A stretch of DNA of 22,508 nt, taken from NCBI GenBank assembly GCA_947371865.1, contig CANBRH010000015.1:1-22508 (forward strand). The letters are read 5' to 3'. Shown piece after piece: positions 16,511 to 22,508 of this stretch; within the stretch, counting starts at the first letter, position 1, and each line of letters opens with the position of its first letter. A model generated the notes under the pieces. The model had not been told where the DNA came from. It worked only from the letters and a program-made list of their open reading frames with translations, and did not search any database. The position numbers were made by a program, and so were the translations under genes. The DNA is from Actinomycetota bacterium. GTDB lineage: Bacteria; Actinomycetota; Actinomycetes; Nanopelagicales; Nanopelagicaceae.

Positions 16511-17071
16511 ATGGCAACGACCAATGACCTGAAGAATGGCATGACCCTAGATATCGATGGTCAGCTCTGGAATGTTGTCGAATTCCAGCACGTCAAGCCG
16601 GGAAAAGGCCCAGCTTTTGTTCGCACCAAGCTCAAGTCCGTCCTCTCTGGCAAGGTCGTAGATCGCACCTTTAACGCTGGCGTCAAAGTGGATGTTGCAA
16701 TTCTTGAAAAGCGAGACATGCAGTTCTTGTATAAAGATGGCGAAGACTTCGTCTTTATGGATTCCAAGACTTATGACCAGATCAATATCTCAGCCGCGAC
16801 CGTTGGCGATTCCGCCGATTACATGCTTGAGAACTGCGACGCAATTGTTGGCATCCATGAAGGAAACCCACTTTTCATCGAACTTCCAGCATCGGTTGAA
16901 ATGACAATTACTTACACTGAACCTGGTCTTCAAGGAGACCGTTCCTCTGGGGGAACCAAGCCTGCAACTTTGGAGACCGGTGTTTCCATTCAAGTTCCAC
17001 TCTTCATTAAGCAAGATGAAAAGATCCTGGTTGATACTCGCAACGGGGCATATCTCGGTCGCGCTAACTAA
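16511..17071 (+). CDS. efp: Translation elongation factor P, PGKGP subfamily
   Basis: EF-P binds between the P and E sites of the ribosome and relieves stalling at proline runs. It has 186 residues, the standard length, with a KOW-like N-domain and two OB domains. The functional loop is HVKPGKGPAFVR, with Lys32 at the tip. This P-G-K-G-P form is typical of Actinobacteria, where the lysine is reported to act without the modifications used by E. coli or Pseudomonas. No modification gene is nearby, in agreement. The C-terminal OB domain has the signature TYTEPGLQGD. The gene has its own upstream spacer (99 bp) and shares one base with the nusB start (TAATG). Confidence 0.97.
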   Translation: MATTNDLKNGMTLDIDGQLWNVVEFQHVKPGKGPAFVRTKLKSVLSGKVVDRTFNAGVKVDVAILEKRDMQFLYKDGEDFVFMDSKTYDQINISAATVGDSADYMLENCDAIVGIHEGNPLFIELPASVEMTITYTEPGLQGDRSSGGTKPATLETGVSIQVPLFIKQDEKILVDTRNGAYLGRAN

Positions 17072-17475
17072 TGTCAGCACGTCGCAAGGCGCGCAAACGT
17101 GCAGTCGATTTCCTTTATGAAGCAGAGATAAAGAAAATCGACCCCAAGGCGTTAGTCGAATCTAGGCCACCGGTCGAACTCTCCGAGGGCGAGTACGCCA
17201 ATCACTTAGTGTCTGGCGTAGTTGATCATCAACGAAAGATCGATGAAATCATTACTACTTATGCGCAAGGTTGGGACATGGACCGCATGCCGGCCTTGGA
17301 CCGCAATATTTTACGAGTCGCCATATATGAATTGCTCTACGAGCCAGAATTAGCTGATCAGATTGTAATAAACGAAGCGGTCGAGATAGCCGAAGACATT
17401 TCTACGGTGGATTCGTCGTCTTATATCAATGGGGTCTTAGGCCGAATCTCAGCTCTCAAAGAATCCTTAATTTAG
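17071..17475 (+). CDS. nusB: Transcription antitermination factor NusB
   Basis: The 134-residue all-helical protein works with NusE/S10 at boxA in rRNA operon antitermination. Family marks are the basic start RRKARKRAVDFLYEAE, the central WDMDRMPALDRNILRVAIYELLYE region (17273-17344; R-x-P-x-[LM]-D-R-x-I-L-R), and INEAVEIAE with NGVLGRI near the end. It is coupled to efp by TAATG. Its last nine bases overlap the 3' end of the opposite-strand bldD-like gene, so the two coding sequences converge with no spacer. Confidence 0.95.
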   Translation: MSARRKARKRAVDFLYEAEIKKIDPKALVESRPPVELSEGEYANHLVSGVVDHQRKIDEIITTYAQGWDMDRMPALDRNILRVAIYELLYEPELADQIVINEAVEIAEDISTVDSSSYINGVLGRISALKESLI

Positions 17476-17943
17476 TTGGTCGCTCAAGGCGAAAAGCACT
17501 TGAGCCGAATGTAATTTCTTGAGAATTTCAGCCTCAGAAGTAAGTGCAAGAAGCGCCAACGTGGTTTGATCGGATTGGCGCAGCGAAAGTACTTCCCCAT
17601 TCCAGTCTTTTCGTTTGGCGCAGATGAGCGCCGCGAAATGGGAGACCATTGTGAGATCGTCGAAGTGCTTGGTATAGGCATGTAATCGGCGGAGGTCTAA
17701 AACCGTTCGGGGGCCGGTATCGCTGATCGGTGCTGGCCGAGAAAGTCCCAAAAGTTGATCTATCGGAACTTGATAAAACTCGGCCAACTCGATCGCCTTC
17801 TTGAGAGATAGCGATCGATCGTTGCGTTCGTACGAACCGACCACAACTGCTTTCCAAGCCCCTCGCGACTTCGCTTCGACCTGTTGGAGAGTCAAGCCCT
17901 GGCTCTTACGCACTTTCCGCAGATTGGAGCCGATTATCGACAT
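17467..17943 (-). CDS. bldD: BldD-family transcriptional regulator with altered c-di-GMP motifs
   Basis: The 158-residue protein (Streptomyces BldD has 167) has an N-terminal HTH_3/XRE domain (about 4-66). It carries the near-diagnostic stretch AKSRGAWKAVVVGSYERNDR (24-43) and a BldD-type C-terminal domain. I place the start at ATG 17943 (MSIIGSNLRKVRKSQGLTL), because homologues begin a few residues before the HTH. The frame is open to an ATG at 18030, but that would run through the divergent promoter region. There is no clear Shine-Dalgarno. In BldD, c-di-GMP binds through RGD-x8-RQDD; here the equivalents are RKD (111-113) and RQSD (122-125), with the same 11-residue spacing, so two key residues differ. 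It lies between nusB and pyrR as in Streptomyces. Orthology is confident; c-di-GMP control is doubtful. Confidence 0.9.
   Translation of the reverse strand: MSIIGSNLRKVRKSQGLTLQQVEAKSRGAWKAVVVGSYERNDRSLSLKKAIELAEFYQVPIDQLLGLSRPAPISDTGPRTVLDLRRLHAYTKHFDDLTMVSHFAALICAKRKDWNGEVLSLRQSDQTTLALLALTSEAEILKKLHSAQVLFALSDQLN
17482..17505 (+). terminator. Candidate hairpin terminator for efp–nusB, inside bldD
   Basis: GCTCAAGGC pairs with GC-A-CTTGAGC (nine pairs, one bulged A, loop GAAAA), starting seven bases after the nusB stop. No T-run follows. Because nusB and the bldD-like gene overlap tail to tail, the hairpin lies within the last codons of the latter. It is the only obvious structure there that could end plus-strand transcription. 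Confidence 0.4.
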
Positions 17944-17998
17944 AACGTCAGGCGAATCAAGGGCGGAGTTGTGGAAAGTCACAATTCCTAGGTTAGTC

Positions 17999-18004
17999 AC
18001 CCTA
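17999..18004 (-). promoter_or_regulatory. bldD: Candidate -10 box of the bldD-like gene
   Basis: On the minus strand TAGGGT fits TANNNT; transcription would start near 17992, about 50 bases before the chosen ATG and downstream of the two longer in-frame ATGs at 18030 and 18009. No convincing -35 is seen. It is flanked by repeated GTCAC elements (plus strand 17978-17982 and 17996-18000). Confidence 0.3.
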
Positions 18005-18036
18005 GCCATCCGGCCCCTGGCGCTATCCACAGGTGC

Positions 18037-18042
18037 TAATCT
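18037..18042 (+). promoter_or_regulatory. Candidate -10 box of the pyr operon
   Basis: TAATCT fits the -10 pattern with a poor -35. A start near 18049 would place the PyrR-binding hairpin (from 18054) at the very 5' end of the mRNA, which is the geometry that mode of control needs. Support comes from that position more than from the hexamer itself. Confidence 0.4.
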
Positions 18043-18053
18043 CTTCCAGTAAT

Positions 18054-18088
18054 CCTTTAACGACCCGTCCAGTGAGGCGGCAAAGGAG
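18054..18088 (+). promoter_or_regulatory. PyrR-binding leader hairpin covering the pyrR Shine-Dalgarno
   Basis: The upper stem CCGTC/GGCGG (18065-18069 with 18076-18080, one U·G) closes the hexaloop CAGTGA, matching the conserved PyrR-binding loop (GUCCAGNGAGGC type). Below it a purine-containing internal loop AACGAC (18059-18064) faces a single C. A lower stem then pairs CCTTT (18054-18058) with AAAGG (18082-18086). AAAGG is part of the AAAGGAG ribosome binding site, eight bases before the pyrR ATG. PyrR bound with UMP should stabilise the fold and block translation, as described for Mycobacterium. No terminator/antiterminator pair is visible, so translational rather than transcriptional control is inferred. 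Confidence 0.8.
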
Positions 18089-18093
18089 CTTAA

Positions 18094-18621
18094 ATGAGTA
18101 CTGTTTTAGATTCTGGCGACATCGCTCGCGCGCTGAAGCGCATTTCTCACGAAATAGTTGAACACAATCATGGTCTTGCCAATGTAACCCTGATGGGTAT
18201 ACCGACGCGTGGTGCTTTTTTAGCCGATCGAATCGCGGCTTATTTGGCGGGTATTGAGACCGCGCCTCCGGTCGGGACAATCGATACGACGCTCCATCGC
18301 GACGATCTTCGCCTTATTGCGCCTAAACCTTTGATGGGTTCTCTCCTTCCATCTGGCGGGATCGAAGGGCGCGATATTATCCTGGTCGACGATGTGCTCT
18401 TCTCAGGACGAACTATTCGTGCTGCACTTGATGCTCTGGGGGATATGGGTCGACCCCGAACTGTTCAATTAGCGGTCTTGGTAGATCGTGGACACCGTCA
18501 ACTTCCCATACGGGCCGACTATGTAGGTAAGAATTTGCCGACATCTGCCTCTGAAAATGTGCGTGTGTGTTTGCATGAAGTGGATGGCGAAGATCTGGTT
18601 GAAATCACTGGGGGTAAGTAG
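18094..18621 (+). CDS. pyrR: PyrR, pyrimidine operon regulator / uracil phosphoribosyltransferase
   Basis: This 175-residue bifunctional PRTase-fold protein senses UMP/UTP versus PRPP, binds pyr leader RNA, and has weak uracil phosphoribosyltransferase activity. The PRPP-binding motif is ILVDDVLFSGRT (96-107). Other family marks are GIPTRGAFLADR (35-46) and the HRDDL element (68-72). It is the first gene of the operon it is expected to control, behind a matching RNA hairpin. The ATG at 18094 has a strong AAAGGAG site. Its TAG stop is immediately followed by the pyrB ATG. Confidence 0.96.
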   Translation: MSTVLDSGDIARALKRISHEIVEHNHGLANVTLMGIPTRGAFLADRIAAYLAGIETAPPVGTIDTTLHRDDLRLIAPKPLMGSLLPSGGIEGRDIILVDDVLFSGRTIRAALDALGDMGRPRTVQLAVLVDRGHRQLPIRADYVGKNLPTSASENVRVCLHEVDGEDLVEITGGK

Positions 18622-19581
18622 ATGAATTCTCACCTGCTGTCAGTGGAAGACCTGAACAAAGCTGAAGCAATCGCAATTCTCAATACCGCCGAGGAACTTG
18701 GAAAGATTTCCGACGGCCCCATGAAGAAATTACCTACGCTGCGCGGCCGAACAGTTGTCAATCTCTTCTTTGAGGATTCAACTCGAACGCGCATTTCCTT
18801 TGAAACCGCGGCTAAAAGACTCTCAGCCGATGTTATTAACTTTTCGGCGAAGGGCTCGAGCGTCAGCAAAGGTGAGAGCCTTAAAGATACGGCGCAGACC
18901 TTGCAAGCCATCGGCGCAGACGCGGTCGTCATTCGGCATTCTGCATCCGGAGCAGCTCAGCGATTGGCTGACTCTGGCTGGATTTCTGCTGCCGTGATAA
19001 ATGCAGGCGATGGAACTCATGAACACCCTACTCAAGCGCTCTTAGATGCGTTGACGATCCGCCAACATTTTCCCAACATGGACGGAGACCTTTCCGGTTT
19101 AAAGGTTGCAATTGTGGGGGATATATTGCACTCGCGGGTGGCTCGCAGCAATGTGCTCTTACTCACCAAGCTCGGGGCTGAAGTAACTTTGGTTGCTCCG
19201 CCGACGCTCTTGCCCGTTGGCGTCGAGTCGTGGCTGGCTTCACGTTCTTACGATCTCGATCGAGTAATTCCAAGCATGGATGTTGTCATGATGCTCCGAG
19301 TCCAGCAGGAACGAATGAGTAACTTCTTTTTTCCCTCTGCCCGTGAGTATTCAAAAGCCTTCGGACTTACAAATGTTCGGCTGGCACATCTACAACAAAC
19401 GGCCATAGTGATGCACCCCGGGCCAATGAATCGCGGACTTGAAATTTCCTCCGAGAGTGCCGATGCCGAAAATTCCGTTGTTCTGGAACAAGTGGCTAAC
19501 GGCGTACTTATACGAATGGCTGTTCTGTATACCTTGCTAGGTGGAGTCCCACTCCATAGCGGATCGGAAACTACATTATGA
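18622..19581 (+). CDS. pyrB: Aspartate carbamoyltransferase catalytic subunit
   Basis: This enzyme makes carbamoyl-aspartate from carbamoyl phosphate and aspartate. It has 319 residues. The carbamoyl-phosphate motif is FFEDSTRTR (49-57), the 80s loop is KGSSVSKGES (77-86), and further active-site residues are H106 and HPTQ (135-138) in THEHPTQALLD. There is no pyrI, as usual in Gram-positives. It starts directly after the pyrR stop and ends overlapping pyrC (ATGA), so its level follows PyrR control. Confidence 0.97.
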   Translation: MNSHLLSVEDLNKAEAIAILNTAEELGKISDGPMKKLPTLRGRTVVNLFFEDSTRTRISFETAAKRLSADVINFSAKGSSVSKGESLKDTAQTLQAIGADAVVIRHSASGAAQRLADSGWISAAVINAGDGTHEHPTQALLDALTIRQHFPNMDGDLSGLKVAIVGDILHSRVARSNVLLLTKLGAEVTLVAPPTLLPVGVESWLASRSYDLDRVIPSMDVVMMLRVQQERMSNFFFPSAREYSKAFGLTNVRLAHLQQTAIVMHPGPMNRGLEISSESADAENSVVLEQVANGVLIRMAVLYTLLGGVPLHSGSETTL

Positions 19582-20876
19582 GTTTATTGTTAAAAAACGC
19601 AATGCTGCCATCTGGCGAAATAGTGGATATTTTGATCGAAGGCCGACTCATTGCGCAGGTTGCACCGAATATACAATCCACTGCTGATCGCACGTTCGAT
19701 GTCGGTTCTTCTTATGTATTGCCTGGCTTAGTAGATCTGCATACTCACCTGCGCGAGCCAGGTAGGGAGGATTCTGAAACTGTCGCATCAGGTTCTCGTG
19801 CGGCAGTTAAGGGTGGCTATACCGCGGTTTCCGCTATGGCAAACACTCACCCTGTTGCCGATACAGCCGGTGTCGTTGAACAGGTATTTCGCCTCGGCCA
19901 AGAAGCTGGACTGTGTGATGTCTTTCCGATCGGTGCCGTAACCGAAGGTCTTAACGGAGAAAAACTTGCAGAACTTGGTGCCATGGCTGAATCGGTCGCG
20001 CGAGTTCGTATCTTCAGCGACGATGGCAAATGTGTTCACGATCCGCTGGTCATGCGCCGAGCGCTTGAATATGTTAAAAGCTTTAACGGAATTATTGCCC
20101 AGCATGCTCAGGAGCCAAGGCTTACAGAGGGGGCGCAGATGAACGAAGGTGCTGTTTCATCGGTCCTTGGACTTACGGGGTGGCCGGCTATCGCTGAAGA
20201 AGCCATTATTGCTCGAGATTTGCTTTTGGCCGAACACGTTCAAAGCCGGCTGCATATTTGCCATCTAACAACTGCCGGCGGCGTCGAACTTGTACGTTGG
20301 GCCAAATCGCGAGGGGTTCAAGTAACAGCAGAGGTGACTCCACATCATCTTTTGTTAACAGACGAAAGCGTCCGAAGCTATGACCCAGTATTTAAAGTGA
20401 ATCCGCCATTGCGGTCTGCGTCAGATGTTCTGGCGCTTCGAGCAGGACTTGCAGATGGAACAATCGACGTTGTAGCCACGGATCATGCCCCACATCCGAC
20501 TGAGGATAAAGAGTGTGAGTGGCAATCGGCAGCCTTTGGAATGTTGGGATTGGAGACAGCGCTCTCTGTCGTCATTACCACCATGGTGAAAACGGGCTTG
20601 CTGTCCTGGGAACAACTTGCTCAGCGGATGTCGATCTCTCCGGCTGGTATTGCAGGTTATACCGAACATGGCCAGCCCATTACCGCTGGCAGCGTTGCAA
20701 ATCTTACAATCGTAGATTCCAATGCGACGTATACGGTAGATCGCACTTCCAGCCTCTCTAAAAGCAAAAACAATCCTTTCCACGGCATGGAACTCCATGG
20801 AGTTGTTACCCATGTCTTCTTTGCAGGTACATTAGTTTTGGACAATGGCATCGTGAATGAGAGAGTGAATGACTAA
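19578..20876 (+). CDS. pyrC: Dihydroorotase, class I
   Basis: This zinc amidohydrolase cyclises carbamoyl-aspartate to dihydroorotate. With 432 residues and its motif set it belongs to the long class I type, not the short E. coli type. Metal-site residues are D53-x-H55-x-H57-x-R59 (DLHTHLREPG), D149 in FSDDG (the class I bridging position), H176 in AQHAQEP, H229 in HICHLTT, and D302-H303 in ATDHAPH. It overlaps pyrB by four bases and carA by eight. In Streptomyces a small membrane-protein gene lies between pyrC and carA; it is absent here. Confidence 0.96.
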   Translation: MSLLLKNAMLPSGEIVDILIEGRLIAQVAPNIQSTADRTFDVGSSYVLPGLVDLHTHLREPGREDSETVASGSRAAVKGGYTAVSAMANTHPVADTAGVVEQVFRLGQEAGLCDVFPIGAVTEGLNGEKLAELGAMAESVARVRIFSDDGKCVHDPLVMRRALEYVKSFNGIIAQHAQEPRLTEGAQMNEGAVSSVLGLTGWPAIAEEAIIARDLLLAEHVQSRLHICHLTTAGGVELVRWAKSRGVQVTAEVTPHHLLLTDESVRSYDPVFKVNPPLRSASDVLALRAGLADGTIDVVATDHAPHPTEDKECEWQSAAFGMLGLETALSVVITTMVKTGLLSWEQLAQRMSISPAGIAGYTEHGQPITAGSVANLTIVDSNATYTVDRTSSLSKSKNNPFHGMELHGVVTHVFFAGTLVLDNGIVNERVND

Positions 20877-22008
20877 GGCGTTTTTAGTACTAGATGATGG
20901 TGCAATCTTCGAAGGTGAGTCCTGGGCAGCACAAGGGGAAACTTTTGGAGAGGCAGTTTTCTCGACTGGGATGACCGGATATCAGGAAACCCTGACAGAC
21001 CCTTCCTATTACAAACAAATTGTCATCATGACGGCCCCGCATGTTGGAAATACTGGAATGAATCAAGAAGATGAGGAGTCTTTGCGTATCTGGGTATCTG
21101 GTTTTGTAGTTCGAAATCCCTCTCCATCACCCAGCAACTGGCGTTCACAGCAATCCTTGGAAAGTTCCCTCATTGAGGCCGGGGTGGTTGGCATCAAAAG
21201 CGTTGACACTCGTGCCATTACCCGCCATTTACGCGATCGCGGGGCGATGCGAGTCGGCATCTTCTCAAATATGGATCTCACCCGAGACGAAATGGTTGTC
21301 AGAGTAAGACGCTCTCCGCAAATGAATGGTGCATTTCTTGCTGCTGATGTCTCTACTCAGCGTCCCTACATAGTGAATCCGCCCGTTGGAGTAAAAACTG
21401 AATTTGTGGTCGCAGCCATCGATCTCGGCATCAAGGCCGCGACCCCCCGATACCTTGCCGCTCGAGGAGCGCAAGTTCACGTACTTCCACTACATTCCAC
21501 ATTGGAAGAAATCGAGGCGCTTAATCCTGATGGCGTCTTTCTTTCTAACGGCCCCGGAGATCCTTCGACCATGAATGATGTGGTGCAACTTGTGCGGGAT
21601 CTGTTATTGAAAGGCGTTCCGATATTTGGCATCTGTTTTGGACATCAAATTCTAGGAAGAGCATTGGGATTTGAAACGTTTAAGTTGCCCTTCGGTCATC
21701 GCGGGATCAACCAGCCAGTAAAGAATATTAAGTCAGGTGTTGTCGAAATCACCGCTCACAATCACGGATTTGCGGTCAAGGCGCCTATCGAGAATAACTT
21801 TTCAACAGTTTATGGAGCCGGGTATGTGAGCCACATCTGTCTCAATGACGGTGTAGTTGAAGGATTGGAATTAATCGAATTGCCGGTATTTAGCGTGCAA
21901 TATCACCCCGAGGCTGCGGCTGGACCGCACGATGCTCAATACCTCTTTGATCACTTCATGGATCTCATGCGTTCCTCTCGTGCAAAGCATGTAGGCACTC
22001 ATGCCTAG
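20869..22008 (+). CDS. carA: Carbamoyl-phosphate synthase small subunit (glutaminase)
   Basis: This subunit hydrolyses glutamine and passes ammonia to CarB for carbamoyl phosphate, which feeds pyrimidines and arginine. It has 379 residues. The N-terminal CPSase domain begins with LVLDDGAIFEGESWA. The class I glutamine amidotransferase domain has the nucleophile C256 in GICFGHQILG and H346/E348 in VQYHPEAA. The oxyanion region SNGPGDPS is at 226-233. It starts eight bases inside pyrC and ends eight bases inside carB. A single carAB in the pyr operon suggests it also serves arginine synthesis, so PyrR control alone may not suffice (inference). Confidence 0.97.
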   Translation: MTKAFLVLDDGAIFEGESWAAQGETFGEAVFSTGMTGYQETLTDPSYYKQIVIMTAPHVGNTGMNQEDEESLRIWVSGFVVRNPSPSPSNWRSQQSLESSLIEAGVVGIKSVDTRAITRHLRDRGAMRVGIFSNMDLTRDEMVVRVRRSPQMNGAFLAADVSTQRPYIVNPPVGVKTEFVVAAIDLGIKAATPRYLAARGAQVHVLPLHSTLEEIEALNPDGVFLSNGPGDPSTMNDVVQLVRDLLLKGVPIFGICFGHQILGRALGFETFKLPFGHRGINQPVKNIKSGVVEITAHNHGFAVKAPIENNFSTVYGAGYVSHICLNDGVVEGLELIELPVFSVQYHPEAAAGPHDAQYLFDHFMDLMRSSRAKHVGTHA

Positions 22009-22508
22009 AGATACTTCTATCGAAAGTGTTCTGGTTATTGGAAGCGGTCCAATCGTCATTGGACAAGCTTGTGAGTTCGATTATTCCGGAACTCAAGCCT
22101 GCCGGGTCCTCAAGGAAGAGGGGATTCGGGTCATCCTGATCAACTCCAATCCCGCGACAATCATGACTGATCCCGAGTTTGCAGATGCCACGTACATTGA
22201 ACCAATCACTACCGAAATAATTGAAAAGATTCTCGCCAAGGAGCGACCATCTGCGGTTCTAGCCACGCTGGGCGGTCAAACTGCTCTCAATGCTGCTATG
22301 GGGCTATTTGAGAATGGTCTACTTGAGAAATATGGAACTCGATTAATTGGCGCAGATATTCCAGCGATTAAGCGCGGCGAAGATCGCGAAGTTTTCAAAG
22401 GAATTGTTGAAAAAGTTGGGGGAGAGTCAGCCCGCTCGCGAATATGTCACTCCATGGAGGAATGTTTCCGAGCAGTTGGGGAATTGAACTACCCCGTAGT
22501 TATTCGTC
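22001..22508 (+). CDS. carB: Carbamoyl-phosphate synthase large subunit, N-terminal fragment
   Basis: Only the first 169 residues are present; the full protein is normally near 1,100 residues and continues past the window. The opening matches the family closely: VLVIGSGPIVIGQACEFDYS, then LINSNPATIMTDPE, TYIEPIT, LGGQTALN and KRGEDREVFK, covering the preATP-grasp domain and the start of the first ATP-grasp domain. It uses bicarbonate, ATP and CarA-derived ammonia. The ATG at 22001 overlaps the carA stop by eight bases. No frameshift is seen in the visible part. Confidence 0.96.
   Translation, partial: MPRDTSIESVLVIGSGPIVIGQACEFDYSGTQACRVLKEEGIRVILINSNPATIMTDPEFADATYIEPITTEIIEKILAKERPSAVLATLGGQTALNAAMGLFENGLLEKYGTRLIGADIPAIKRGEDREVFKGIVEKVGGESARSRICHSMEECFRAVGELNYPVVIR

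Noticed and set aside
17944..18030. Longer BldD starting at 18030
   Set aside because: The added 29 residues have no counterpart in BldD and would cover the divergent promoter/operator region; the HTH starts right after ATG 17943.
1..22508. Mobile elements, CRISPR arrays, tRNA/rRNA genes, prophage or toxin-antitoxin genes
   Set aside because: No transposase, repeat array, tRNA-like cloverleaf or accessory gene was seen; nearly all sequence is accounted for by core genes in conserved order.

Overview
The window looks like an ordinary housekeeping stretch of an actinobacterial chromosome. The evidence is the gene order (MBL hydrolase–hisS; alaS–ruvX–mltG–aroE–aroC–aroK–aroB–aroQ–efp–nusB–bldD–pyrR–pyrB–pyrC–carA–carB), the presence of a BldD-family regulator, and the actinobacterial style of several proteins (EF-P with a PGKGP loop, MltG with Q-x-E). 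This order is known from Streptomyces and relatives. G+C is near one half by eye, intergenic gaps are tiny and most neighbours overlap by 1-8 bases. That suggests a streamlined, moderate-GC actinobacterium; a freshwater Nanopelagicales (acI)-type organism would fit, but this is inference. I see no mobile element, tRNA, rRNA, CRISPR array or phage gene.

Layout. Bases 1-979 (minus strand) hold the N-terminal 326 residues of a DUF349 protein. It diverges from a plus-strand run: MBL hydrolase, hisS, aspS (translation), then a lipoprotein overlapping an unusual membrane-bound FtsH-like AAA+/M41 protease, a one-helix DUF948 protein with an apparently leaderless promoter, and alaS. Next come ruvX, mltG and a five-gene shikimate block (aroE, aroC, aroK, aroB, aroQ). 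After a 99-bp gap with RNA hairpins come efp and nusB. The bldD-like gene is on the minus strand; its 3' end overlaps the end of nusB, and its 5' end faces the pyr operon. The pyr operon (pyrR, pyrB, pyrC, carA, and carB cut by the window edge) has a leader that folds as a PyrR-binding hairpin covering the pyrR ribosome binding site.

How the genes work together. AroB, AroQ, AroE, AroK and AroC are steps 2, 3, 4, 5 and 7 of the route to chorismate; DAHP synthase and AroA must lie elsewhere. CarA/CarB, PyrB and PyrC make dihydroorotate from glutamine, bicarbonate and aspartate, with PyrR as feedback regulator. HisS, AspS, AlaS, EF-P and NusB serve translation and rRNA transcription; MltG and RuvX serve the cell wall and RNA/DNA processing.

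Most worth a second look: (1) the FtsH-like protease, with four predicted membrane helices, two insertions in its AAA module and a translationally coupled lipoprotein; (2) the PyrR hairpin that buries the Shine-Dalgarno; (3) a BldD homologue whose two c-di-GMP binding motifs are both altered at exact spacing. No wholly new multi-gene system is evident; the lipoprotein/protease pair is the nearest candidate.
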